Shown here piece by piece: positions 18,601-27,689 of a stretch of 64,000 bases of DNA. The position numbers and the translations under genes were made by a program. Every line of letters starts with the position of its first letter. The first letter of the stretch is position 1. The notes under the pieces were generated by a model that saw only the letters and a program-made list of their open reading frames with translations, did not search any database and had not been told where the DNA came from. This stretch comes from Frateuria hangzhouensis (GTDB lineage: Bacteria > Pseudomonadota > Gammaproteobacteria > Xanthomonadales > Rhodanobacteraceae), in NCBI RefSeq assembly GCF_026410505.1, contig NZ_JAPMIU010000002.1, forward strand, positions 310,001 through 374,000. The letters are read 5' to 3'.

Positions 18601-19281
18601 CTCGTCCGCGGACCAGTAGCGGGTGACGATGCCCAGCGTGCGACCGCCGAACGGATCGAGCATCGCGGCCAGTACATGGTGGTTGACGTCGCGCGTGAGC
18701 AGGCCCGACAGCGACAGCAGCACGAGAAAGGCGATCACCCCGATGTAGGTGGCCAGCAGCGAGCGGGTCACCGTGGCCAGCAGGAACAGCAGCGCCGCCA
18801 CGAACAGCATGTCCGGCAGCACCATCACGCCGAATGCCCAGGCGTAGCCCTGCCAGTCCGCCGGGCCCAGCCGTGCCGGATCGATCCACGGCATCGCACC
18901 GCCCAGTGCCACGCCCAGCGCCACCGCCAGCATGATCGCCACCGCTGCCGCGTAGCCGGCCGCCAGCCGGCCGCCCAGGTAGGCGCCGCGGCCGACCGGG
19001 GTGGCGAACATCAGCTCGGCGGTGTCGTTGTCGAAATCGCGCAGCGCTGCGCCGGCGACGAACACGCCGCCGGCGAGCATGCCGAAAATCGTGAACGCGG
19101 TGATCAGCCGCACGATCACCATCGGCGCGTTGCGCAGCACGTTGCCGCTGGCGCCGCCGATCATCACCGCATCGGTGCAGGCGACCGCGAAGGCCAGTGC
19201 TCCGAAGGCCAGCGCCATGATCCAGAACAGCGGCGCCCGCCACTGCTGGCGCCACTCGAAGCGGAAGATTTCCCCCAGCAT
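15694..19281 (-). CDS. ABC-2 type permease fused to an M1-family aminopeptidase
   Basis: A 1195-residue fusion. The first ~620 residues form two blocks of ABC-2 membrane helices separated by a soluble stretch; the rest is a gluzincin peptidase of the M1 type. The zinc site 'YYVTAHEVAHQWWAHQ' (H-E-x-x-H near residue 935) is followed about 18 residues on by 'MLSESLAQYSA', giving the third zinc ligand. The usual exopeptidase G-x-M-E-N motif is not obvious upstream, so peptidase specificity may be unusual. The ATP-binding partner starts just upstream (four-base gap), so the pair forms one exporter. Substrate unknown. Confidence 0.88.
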   Translation of the reverse strand: MLGEIFRFEWRQQWRAPLFWIMALAFGALAFAVACTDAVMIGGASGNVLRNAPMVIVRLITAFTIFGMLAGGVFVAGAALRDFDNDTAELMFATPVGRGAYLGGRLAAGYAAAVAIMLAVALGVALGGAMPWIDPARLGPADWQGYAWAFGVMVLPDMLFVAALLFLLATVTRSLLATYIGVIAFLVLLSLSGLLTRDVNHHVLAAMLDPFGGRTLGIVTRYWSADELNRRLPPLEGLLLWNRLLWLGVSALLAGAAFALFRTNREGLRLSRRKPRAEPPLLRPVAGAPRIRLPAVRMAYDLRARLAQLRALLAFDLGQVLRGVPFLVMLAFGLVNLLFALAFAGEIYGTATYPVTHSVLATVQGSFHWLLAIIVTFYAGELVWRERDRHTAEVVDAFPLPDWLPLAARLLALVAVALGYLAVGDLVGIAWQLAHGYTRLEPGLYLATLGLDAAPFVLLAVLMLLFQTLAGSKFMGYLLGIVWLVASIIGFPLLHWDHNLFIYGHAPSVPYSDMNGFGHFLAGALWFDLYWGFAAAALLVVASLFSVRGTGQAGRERLHEARARLRRPAAIALGVALTGFVLTGAWIFYNTNVLNHYESSEQAQRKRADYEKAYARYKDLPQPRISAVNTAVDIYPYQRRLEIRGHYTLVNRTSGPIDALHVNFDTDLAVKSLRFAPHETVSDDKRLGYAIYRLKTPLAPGASMAFDFDLEYTPRGFTNEPSGQFLVANGSFFDSGMLPHFGYQSDAQLTDRSDRRKYGLPPHVPRMPRLGDARALGNNYVSNDADWIEFSTTVSTSADQTALAPGYLTKSWTANGRRYFTYTMDRPMLDFYSWLSARYAVKKDSYQGIAIEVYYDPAHAWNVERMIEAVKDSLAYYQAHFTPYQYRQVRILEFPNYRTFAQSFANTIPYSESLGFIADLRDRSKIDYVYYVTAHEVAHQWWAHQVIGAHMQGSTMLSESLAQYSALMVMKHKYGADQMRKFLKYELDKYLMSRATEKVAEEPLAKVENQQYIHYNKGSLVFYALQDYVGEANLDRLLRQFLLAWQFRGPPYPSSQDFMDTLARGLGAKWKGLLDDLFWKITLFDNRISEAAASRLPDGRYQVTLKVHAGKVHVDGTGRETPAETDVPVDIGVFAASPGKGRDGEPLYLEKRLLPAGDSTITVIVKDKPAEAGIDPFNELIDRVSGDNRRPVVMQ

Positions 19282-19285
19282 GGCG

Positions 19286-20170
19286 TCAGGCGGCCCGCGC
19301 CGTGGCCTGCGCGCGCAGGCGGCCGAAATAGACGTCTTCCAGGTCCGGCGCCACCGGCTCGAAGCCCGGCTCCGGGCGCGCCTCGGCCAGCACGTGCAGC
19401 AGCGTGCGGCCGCCGGCCAGGCGGGTAGAGAGGATCGTCATGCGGGCGCGGTAGCTGTCCAGTTCCGCCTTGTCGATCGAGCGCCGCCATACGTGCCCGT
19501 CCAGGCTGCGGATGGCCTCGCGCGGCTCGCCGGTGAGCAGCACCTGGCCCTGGCCGATGATCGCCATGCGCGGGCACAGGTCGGTCACGTCGGCCACGAT
19601 GTGGGTGGACAGGATCACCACCACCGTCTCGCCGATCTCGGCCAGCAGGTTGAGGAAGCGGTTGCGCTCCTCCGGGTCCAGGCCGGCGGTGGGCTCGTCC
19701 ACGATCACCAGCTTCGGGTTGCCGATCAGCGCCTGGGCGATGCCGAAGCGCTGGCGCATGCCGCCGGAGAAGGTGCCGAGCTTCCGCTTGCGCACGTCCC
19801 ACAGGTTGACCTGGCGCAGCAGTGCCTCGGTGAGTTCGCGCCGTTCGCCGCGCGCGGTGACGCCCTTGAGCACGGCGAAGTGGTCCAGCATCGCCTCGGC
19901 CGACACCTTCGGATAGACGCCGAACTCCTGCGGCAGGTAGCCGAGCAGGCGGCGCGTGGCCGGCTTGTCGGCCAGCAGGTCCAGGCCGTCCAGTTCGATG
20001 CTGCCCTGGTCGGGGTCCTGCAGCGTCGCGATCGTGCGCATCAGCGAGGATTTACCCGCGCCGTTGGGGCCGAGCAGGCCGAACATGCCATGGGGAATGT
20101 CCAGATCGATGCCGCGCAGCGCACGCACGCCGTTGGCGTAGGTCTTGGACAAGTGGCGGATGGTCAGCAT
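19286..20170 (-). CDS. ABC transporter ATP-binding protein, partner of the permease-peptidase
   Basis: A 294-residue ATPase with all expected motifs: Walker A 'GPNGAGKSS' near 38, signature 'TFSGGMRQRFGIAQAL' near 136, Walker B 'LVIVDEPTAGLDPEE', and the switch His in 'ILSTHIVADV'. The C-terminal extension is typical of ABC-2 exporters. I used the ATG at 20170, which has a GGAGGAG site upstream, rather than the longer frame. It is the first gene of a two-gene operon with the fused permease. Confidence 0.93.
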   Translation of the reverse strand: MLTIRHLSKTYANGVRALRGIDLDIPHGMFGLLGPNGAGKSSLMRTIATLQDPDQGSIELDGLDLLADKPATRRLLGYLPQEFGVYPKVSAEAMLDHFAVLKGVTARGERRELTEALLRQVNLWDVRKRKLGTFSGGMRQRFGIAQALIGNPKLVIVDEPTAGLDPEERNRFLNLLAEIGETVVVILSTHIVADVTDLCPRMAIIGQGQVLLTGEPREAIRSLDGHVWRRSIDKAELDSYRARMTILSTRLAGGRTLLHVLAEARPEPGFEPVAPDLEDVYFGRLRAQATARAA

Positions 20171-20466
20171 GCGTTCTCCTCCGCGCCGCCCCGCGCAGCG
20201 CGCCATGGCACCAGCATAGGTAGCGCCGCGGGCGGACACATCGGCACAAGGTCATGCATGGGGTTCCCGGGCCGCTCGCCCCGGGCGCCGGCCGGCGCGG
20301 CGCCGGGCGCACGGCGTGGCCACGGTAACGGCTTGCGGCGCCGTCCGGCGGTTTTTCAGCCTTGTCCGCCCGAGGCTACGCGGCGGCCGGCCGTTCGCTA
20401 TCATGGGAGGCCTTGCGCGGCCGTCATCCCCGGGCGGTGCGCCGTAGCCATCCGCAGGAGACCCCC

Positions 20467-22275
20467 ATGGCCGACCCCAAAGAAGCACGCGTCCCCGACA
20501 TCGGCGGCCACGACAACGTGCCGGTGATCGAAGTGCTGGTCAAACCCGGCGACCGCGTCGAGAAGGAACAGAGCCTGATCACGCTGGAGTCGGACAAGGC
20601 GACCATGGAAGTGCCCGCGCCGTTCGCCGGCGTGGTCAAGGAGGTCAGGCTCAAGGTCGGCGACGAAGTCTCCGAGGGCGCGGTGATCGCGACCATCGAG
20701 GCCGAGGGCGGCGCGGCCGCGCCAGCGCCGGCCGCAGCGCCCGCCCCCGCGCCGGCCGCAGCGCCCGCTCCCGCGCCGGCCGCAGCGCCCGCTCCCGCGG
20801 CGGCACCGCTGTCCAGCCAGCAGGCCAGGGCCGCCGAACCCGGCTCGGGCAAGGGCGCCGTCGACGAGGCCGCGCCGCAGCCGCCACCGGCCGCTGCCCC
20901 GGCGGCCGGCGGCGTGCGTGAAGCACGCGTGCCGGACATCGGCGGCCACGGCAATGTGCCGGTGATCGAGGTGCTGGTGAAGGTCGGCGACACCGTCGCC
21001 AAGGACCAGAGCCTGATCACGCTGGAGTCGGACAAGGCGACCATGGAAGTGCCCGCGCCGTTTGCTGGCGTGGTCAAGGACCTCAAGCTCGGAGTCGGCG
21101 ACGAGGTCTCCGAAGGCGACGTCATCGCGCTGATCGAAGGCGGCGCTGCCGCACCCGCTCCCGCCGCGCCGGCGCCGGCCTCGGCCCCGGCCGCCTCGCC
21201 CGACGCGCGTTCCGCCACCGGCCTGCCGATCAGCGGCGGCGGTCCCGAAAAACCCGCGCCGGCCGCCGGTCGCGGCGCACAGCCCGGCCCCGTGGCCGAG
21301 GGCGACGTGCGTCCGCAGGAGCGCCCGCCGTTCGACGCGCGCATCGTGATGCCCGGCGACGCGCCCTACGCCAGTCCCGCCATCCGCGCCTTCGCGCGCG
21401 AACTGGGCGTGGACATCCAGCAGATCAAGGGCTCCGGCCGTGGCGGACGCATCCAGCGCGAGGACGTCAGCGCCTACGTCAAGCATGCACTCGCCTCGGG
21501 CGCGCGCCCGGTGCAGGGCGCGCCGGTGGCCGCCGGCGGCGGGCTCAACCTGCTGCCGTGGCCGAAGGTCGACTTTTCCAAGTTCGGCCCGGTCGAGGAA
21601 AAGCCGCTCTCGCGCATCCAGAAGATTTCCGGCGCCAACCTGGCGCGCAACTGGGCGATGATCCCGCACGTCACCCAGCACGAAGACGCCGACATCACCG
21701 AACTGGAAGCCTTCCGCAAGCAGCTCGGCGCCGAAAACAAGGACCTGAAAGTCACCCCGCTGGTGTTCCAGATCAAGGCGGTGGTGGCGGCGCTCAAGCA
21801 ATTCCCGCAGTTCAACGCCTCGCTGGACGGGACCGGCGAGAAGCTGATCCTGAAGAAGTACTTCCACATCGGCATCGCGGTGGACACGCCCGACGGCCTG
21901 GTGGTGCCGGTGATCCGCGACTGCGACCAGAAGGGCCTGCTCGATCTGGCCCGCGAGCTTGGCGAGATCTCCAAGAAGGCGCGCGAGAAGAAGCTCGGCC
22001 CGGCCGAGATGTCCGGCGGCTGTTTCTCGATCTCTTCGCTGGGCGGCATCGGCGGCACCTCGTTCACGCCGATCGTCAACGCGCCGGAGGTGGCGATCCT
22101 CGGCGTGTCCAAGGCGCGCATGCAACCGGTGTGGAATGGCAGGGAGTTTGCGCCGCGGCTGATGCTGCCGCTGTCGCTGTCCTACGACCACCGCGTGATC
22201 GACGGCGCGCTTGCCGCGCGCTTCGCCGCGTTCCTGGCCAACCAGCTCGGCGATATCCGCCGGCTGCTGCTCTGA
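20467..22275 (+). CDS. aceF: pyruvate dehydrogenase complex E2, dihydrolipoamide acetyltransferase
   Basis: A 602-residue E2 with two lipoyl domains (about 1-80 and 155-230), each with the lipoylation lysine in '[10 protein letters not shown]', joined by Ala/Pro-rich linkers. A peripheral subunit-binding domain follows ('[20 protein letters not shown]', about 298-335), then the catalytic acetyltransferase domain ending in the active-site '[15 protein letters not shown]'. It forms the core that passes acetyl groups to CoA. The E3 gene is 13 bases downstream; the E1 gene is not here and must lie elsewhere. The first linker is encoded by three tandem 24-base repeats. Confidence 0.95.
   Translation: MADPKEARVPDIGGHDNVPVIEVLVKPGDRVEKEQSLITLESDKATMEVPAPFAGVVKEVRLKVGDEVSEGAVIATIEAEGGAAAPAPAAAPAPAPAAAPAPAPAAAPAPAAAPLSSQQARAAEPGSGKGAVDEAAPQPPPAAAPAAGGVREARVPDIGGHGNVPVIEVLVKVGDTVAKDQSLITLESDKATMEVPAPFAGVVKDLKLGVGDEVSEGDVIALIEGGAAAPAPAAPAPASAPAASPDARSATGLPISGGGPEKPAPAAGRGAQPGPVAEGDVRPQERPPFDARIVMPGDAPYASPAIRAFARELGVDIQQIKGSGRGGRIQREDVSAYVKHALASGARPVQGAPVAAGGGLNLLPWPKVDFSKFGPVEEKPLSRIQKISGANLARNWAMIPHVTQHEDADITELEAFRKQLGAENKDLKVTPLVFQIKAVVAALKQFPQFNASLDGTGEKLILKKYFHIGIAVDTPDGLVVPVIRDCDQKGLLDLARELGEISKKAREKKLGPAEMSGGCFSISSLGGIGGTSFTPIVNAPEVAILGVSKARMQPVWNGREFAPRLMLPLSLSYDHRVIDGALAARFAAFLANQLGDIRRLLL
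20569..21062. repeat. 56-base exact direct repeat between the two lipoyl domains of aceF
   Basis: Positions 20569-20624 and 21007-21062 are identical over 56 bases, covering the lipoylation site of each domain. A third, slightly diverged copy lies in the E3 gene near 22390. Synonymous positions are also identical, which implies recent duplication or gene conversion. Confidence 0.9.
20727..20798. repeat. three tandem 24-base repeats in the E2 linker
   Basis: Units at 20727-20750, 20751-20774 and 20775-20798 differ by only one base. They encode an Ala/Pro linker between lipoyl domains. Copy number could vary between strains without breaking the frame. Confidence 0.85.
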
Positions 22276-22288
22276 CGGAGGCGCAGCC

Positions 22289-24115
<1,827 letters not shown>

Positions 24116-24133
24116 GCCCGTACCGGTGAGGAT

Positions 24134-24164
24134 GAAGGCCAGCCGCCAATGGCGGCTGGCCTTC
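24134..24164 (+). terminator. hairpin after the E3 gene
   Basis: A perfect 14-base stem (24134-24147 and 24151-24164) with a three-base loop sits 18 bases after the E3 stop. There is no T-run, so it may be a weak terminator or a 3' stabilising hairpin. Confidence 0.6.
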
Positions 24165-24424
24165 CATGGCAGCGTGCAATTCGCTTATCTGTGGCTCGCT
24201 TGTTCCGCAATCGCATCGGCTCGCCGTAGGAATCCGCTGATACCCCGGTGCACGAAGCTGAGGCATCCTTGAAAAGGCTCGTGGCGGGTGAGGGCAGACG
24301 CTCTCGCCTCCAGAAGCGGTCCGCATTCGGCGGAGCTTTCCCTCGCACGGTCTTTCAAGCACGGCTGCAGCAATGCATCGCCGACACAGGGGGCCGAGCG
24401 ACCAAACGTAAAGGAGTACGAGCG
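24165..24424. other. non-coding stretch upstream of the LprI-like gene
   Basis: About 260 bases without a supported gene. GC content drops here relative to the E3 gene. An AAGGAG ribosome binding site for the next gene lies at about 24410-24415. I saw no convincing promoter by eye. Confidence 0.5.
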
Positions 24425-24838
24425 ATGCGTAGCTATCCAATCGTGGGCTTGCTCGCGACAATTGCGCTAGGTGTGGCCTATGGGCAATCGCCTGAGACCG
24501 GGGCAGCGACGAACCAGCCAGGCATCAGGGCGTCTTATGGCGCATGTATCGGGGCCTCGGGTGGCGTGACCGCGGCGATGCTTGATTGCATGGGGGACGA
24601 ACTCGACTATCAGAACCTGCGCTTGAACAATGCCTATCGGTCACTGATGGCACAGTCGGATGACCCCAGGCAGGAACAGTTGCGCACGGCGGAACGAAAG
24701 TGGATCTTGCTTCGGGATGCCCGTTGCCGCCCCGCTCCGGACAGCGGAACGGCTGCCGATGTCTCCTCGACGAGCTGCTATGTGGAAGAGACTGCCAGGC
24801 AGGCGTCAAAACTGGAGTCGGCCTTGGGCCAGCGCTAG
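24425..24838 (+). CDS. LprI/DUF1311-like secreted protein, probable immunity protein
   Basis: A 137-residue protein with a signal peptide (about 1-21, ending Y-G-Q-S), so exported to the periplasm. 'CIGASGGVTAAMLDCMGDEL' followed by 'LNNAYRSLM' matches the LprI/DUF1311 lysozyme-inhibitor-like domain, and four Cys residues could form two disulfides. It sits 35 bases upstream of a lytic effector gene. In X-type T4SS loci, periplasmic immunity proteins are encoded next to wall-degrading effectors, so I infer that it protects against the neighbouring toxin. Its base composition is less GC-rich than the flanks. Confidence 0.75.
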   Translation: MRSYPIVGLLATIALGVAYGQSPETGAATNQPGIRASYGACIGASGGVTAAMLDCMGDELDYQNLRLNNAYRSLMAQSDDPRQEQLRTAERKWILLRDARCRPAPDSGTAADVSSTSCYVEETARQASKLESALGQR

Positions 24839-24873
24839 CTGGCGCGCGTTTTTCGATCGCATGGAGCGAAGGA

Positions 24874-26358
24874 ATGGATTCTCAACTTGGCTGGCATCTG
24901 GGTCAGACGTCCGAGCGTTACGAGAGCGGTGGCCGTGGGCCCGGCACGATTTCAAGCGGCAAGGGAGACCACGGTGGTGTTTCGTACGGCACTTTCCAGT
25001 TGTCCACAAACTCGGGAACGCTAAGGGCCTACCTCGACCAGTCCGTGTACAGAGACGCGTTTGAAGGGTTGGAGCCGAAAACTCGCGCTTTCAACGAAAA
25101 ATGGGGCGACCTTGCAAGGACGGACCCGGCCTTCGCGCAGGATCAGTACGACTTCGTAAAAGCTACGCACTACGACGCCCAGGTTGAGCGCCTGGCGGCG
25201 GCGGGCTTGGACCTGTCAGCTCGTGGCCCTGCAGTCCAGGATGCACTGTGGAGCACCTCCGTACAGTACGGAAATCGCACAACCTCCATCGTCACCAGAG
25301 GCCTGGAAAGAGCGTTCGGGAGCGACTACGAGATCGCTGTACTGTCCGACCGGGACATCGTCGGTGCGATCCAGGACTACAAGCTCGCCTATAACGACCA
25401 GTTGTTCGCCAGCTCCGCGCCGATCGTAAAGGCGAGTGTCGCCCATCGCATAGCCAGCGAAAAAGCCGATCTCATTGCCTTGGCCGAAGGCCGCGCCCTC
25501 GTCCATGAACCTCCCCTCCGGCAAAACATGCACGGCGGCGAGGTTCGACGCCTGCAAGGTGCGCTCAGCAGCCTGGGCTACGCCGATGCCCACCGACGCC
25601 CCCTTGAGCTCGACGGCAAGTTCGGTCCGAGCACACGGGCCGCTGTGGAGGCTTTCCAGCAAGACCACGGTCTGGAACGTGACGGCATCGTCGGTAGTGC
25701 TACTTGGCAGGCATTGCATGTAAGTCTCAAAGCCAGCCGTGAGGCTACGGCTGGCCTCGCTGGCACGAAGTGGCCAGCGACACCCGATGTTCCGGAGCGA
25801 GCGCCGGGGTGCCTGGACGATTTCCGTCACCCAGGCCACCCCATGCACCGCTACTACAGCAATCTGCTCGGACAGGTGCATGCGATGGAGGACCGTAGCG
25901 GACTGGCCCATGGTACGCATAGCGAGCGTGCTGCAGCGGCCCTCACAGATGCGGTGGCCATACACAATGCAGGAATAGCTGGACTGGACCGTTTTGGTAC
26001 CGTGGCCAGCGTCGAACTGCGGCGGCAGAACAACATCACCTGCGCCGTGGCCGTGGAGCAACGGGTGAACTATCACCTCGCCGCTGCCGAAATCGGTGTT
26101 CCCGTGGAAAAAGCAACCGCCCGCTCGGTCGAGGAGGTCTCACGCGGCTGGCTTGATCGACAAGCGCCACGTCCGAACGAGCTGGACCGCATCGCAAGCC
26201 AGGATGCTGCGCACCAGGAGGTGGCCACCTTGCTGACAAGCCCTGGCCTTGGGCACCTCGCAGTCATCGACGATGCAACGTTGGGCAGGCACATGGGGAC
26301 GACTTTGCAATCGACCCCAGCAGCCGTGGGTGTATCGCCGGCCGGGCCGCCGCGATAG
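24874..26358 (+). CDS. putative type IV secretion antibacterial effector: lytic domain, PG-binding domain, XVIPCD-like tail
   Basis: A 494-residue protein without signal peptide. Residues ~5-205 look like a lysozyme/chitosanase-like cell-wall hydrolase ('ERYESGGRGPGTISSG', 'GGVSYGTFQLSTNSGT'; E17 is a candidate catalytic acid). Residues ~215-282 are a PG_binding_1 domain ('LDGKFGPSTRAAVEAFQQDH'). Residues ~315-430 resemble the XVIPCD secretion domain of Xanthomonadales T4SS effectors: 'HPMHRYYSNLLGQVHAME', then 'GLDRFGTV' and 'CAVAVEQ' in place of the usual GLxRIDHV and FAVQG, and 'GVPVEKATARSVEEVS'. The tail beyond 430 is unassigned. No T4SS genes are in the window. The start at 24874 follows a GGAGCGAAGG site. 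Confidence 0.78.
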   Translation: MDSQLGWHLGQTSERYESGGRGPGTISSGKGDHGGVSYGTFQLSTNSGTLRAYLDQSVYRDAFEGLEPKTRAFNEKWGDLARTDPAFAQDQYDFVKATHYDAQVERLAAAGLDLSARGPAVQDALWSTSVQYGNRTTSIVTRGLERAFGSDYEIAVLSDRDIVGAIQDYKLAYNDQLFASSAPIVKASVAHRIASEKADLIALAEGRALVHEPPLRQNMHGGEVRRLQGALSSLGYADAHRRPLELDGKFGPSTRAAVEAFQQDHGLERDGIVGSATWQALHVSLKASREATAGLAGTKWPATPDVPERAPGCLDDFRHPGHPMHRYYSNLLGQVHAMEDRSGLAHGTHSERAAAALTDAVAIHNAGIAGLDRFGTVASVELRRQNNITCAVAVEQRVNYHLAAAEIGVPVEKATARSVEEVSRGWLDRQAPRPNELDRIASQDAAHQEVATLLTSPGLGHLAVIDDATLGRHMGTTLQSTPAAVGVSPAGPPR

Positions 26359-26450
26359 CGGCCGACACGCGCTGCAATGCCGCGTGATAGCGGGCGGCTC
26401 AGCTTTTGGATGGGCGTTCGCGAGAGGCCCCCGCGATCGAACAGCAGCGA

Positions 26451-27545
26451 TCAATCCGTCAGTCCGGCAGACTTGAACAAGCCCAGTTGGTGGACGAAGC
26501 CGTCACGGTCGACGAATCCAGCCAGGCCAACTCCGACCAGCCGGTAGCGCGTGCCGATGGGCTGCTCCGCGCGCGCTCGCAATGCGCACGCGACGTCGGC
26601 CAACTCGCGCGAGGAAGCCGGCAAGGTGGATGGCGAAAAGCTACGGGTAAGTGTGCGGAAGTCGGTGGTCTTGAGCTTGAGGACTACCGTGCGCGCGACG
26701 CGTCCTTTCTCGCGTTGGTGGCCGGCCCACGTTTTCTCGGCCAGGCGACGGATATGCGGTTCGAGTTCATCCAGCGTCAGGTCGCGTTCGAAGGTGTCTT
26801 CGGCCGATACCTGCAGGGTAAGCCGGTCCGGCTGTACCGGATGGTCATCGATGCCCCAGGAGAGTTGGTGCAGGCGTCGACCCCAACGACCGAAGCGCTC
26901 CTCCAGCGCGGCCAGGCCCTGGGTGCGCAGGTCGGCCGCCGTGGCCACGCCCATCGCCGCGAGCTTGCCTTCCATCACCTTGCCCACGCCCGGCAGCCGC
27001 CCTACCGCCAGCGGCGCGAGGAACGCCTCGACCTGGTGCGGGCGGATCACGAACAGGCCATCGGGTTTGCGCCAGTCCGAGGCGATCTTGGCCAGGAACT
27101 TGTTCGGCGCCACGCCGGCCGACGCGGTCAGGCCGGTTTCCTCGCGGATCGCCGCGCGGATCGCCTCGGCCGTGGCTGTCGCCGAGGACAGGCCGCTCTT
27201 GCTGCGCGTGACGTCCAGGTAGGCCTCGTCCAGCGACAGCGGTTCGATCAGCTCGGTGTGCTGCGCGAAGATCGCCCGCACCTGCCGCGAGACCGCCTTG
27301 TAGCGGGTGAAATCGGGCGGCACGAAGACCGCTTGCGGGCACAACCGCTCCGCGCGCACCGCCGGCATGGCCGAGCGCACGCCGAACACGCGCGCCTCGT
27401 AGCTGGCCGCGCACACCACCGAACGTGCCCCGCGCCACGCCACCACCACGGGCCTGCCGCGCAGTGAAGGGTCGTCGCGCTGTTCGACCGACGCGTAGAA
27501 CGCGTCCATGTCGACATGCAGGATCTTGCGCGGGGGAGGGGACAC
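26451..27545 (-). CDS. dinB: DNA polymerase IV
   Basis: A Y-family translesion polymerase of about 364 residues. The catalytic sites are clear: 'ILHVDMDAFYASVEQRDD' at the N-terminus and 'LSLDEAYLDVT' near residue 100, followed by the helix-hairpin-helix 'LPGVGKVMEGKLAAMG' and the little-finger domain. No C-terminal beta-clamp motif was identified with confidence; the end is 'HQLGLFKSAGLTD'. The start is a choice between TTG at 27560 and GTG at 27545; I prefer the GTG because homologues begin almost directly at the first catalytic motif. It converges with the effector gene. Confidence 0.92.
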   Translation of the reverse strand: MSPPPRKILHVDMDAFYASVEQRDDPSLRGRPVVVAWRGARSVVCAASYEARVFGVRSAMPAVRAERLCPQAVFVPPDFTRYKAVSRQVRAIFAQHTELIEPLSLDEAYLDVTRSKSGLSSATATAEAIRAAIREETGLTASAGVAPNKFLAKIASDWRKPDGLFVIRPHQVEAFLAPLAVGRLPGVGKVMEGKLAAMGVATAADLRTQGLAALEERFGRWGRRLHQLSWGIDDHPVQPDRLTLQVSAEDTFERDLTLDELEPHIRRLAEKTWAGHQREKGRVARTVVLKLKTTDFRTLTRSFSPSTLPASSRELADVACALRARAEQPIGTRYRLVGVGLAGFVDRDGFVHQLGLFKSAGLTD

Positions 27546-27689
27546 AGTACGGGCCGGCAATACGTGACGGGGATTCTAGGCGACTGGCGCCGCCATGCGG
27601 CAATCGCCCGCCATCCAGGTGGCTGTGTGGCTTGACACCTGGTTGATCGGGTCCGCACTAGCGTGGCGGGTTCCGACCGGAGGTGACCG

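Noticed and set aside
17725-19428. A 567-codon plus-strand frame
   Set aside because: It is antisense to the ABC permease-peptidase and is extremely Gln/Arg/His-rich, typical of a shadow frame.
20710-20810. Possible CRISPR-like direct repeats
   Set aside because: The 24-base units are contiguous, without spacers, and encode the in-frame Ala/Pro linker of E2.
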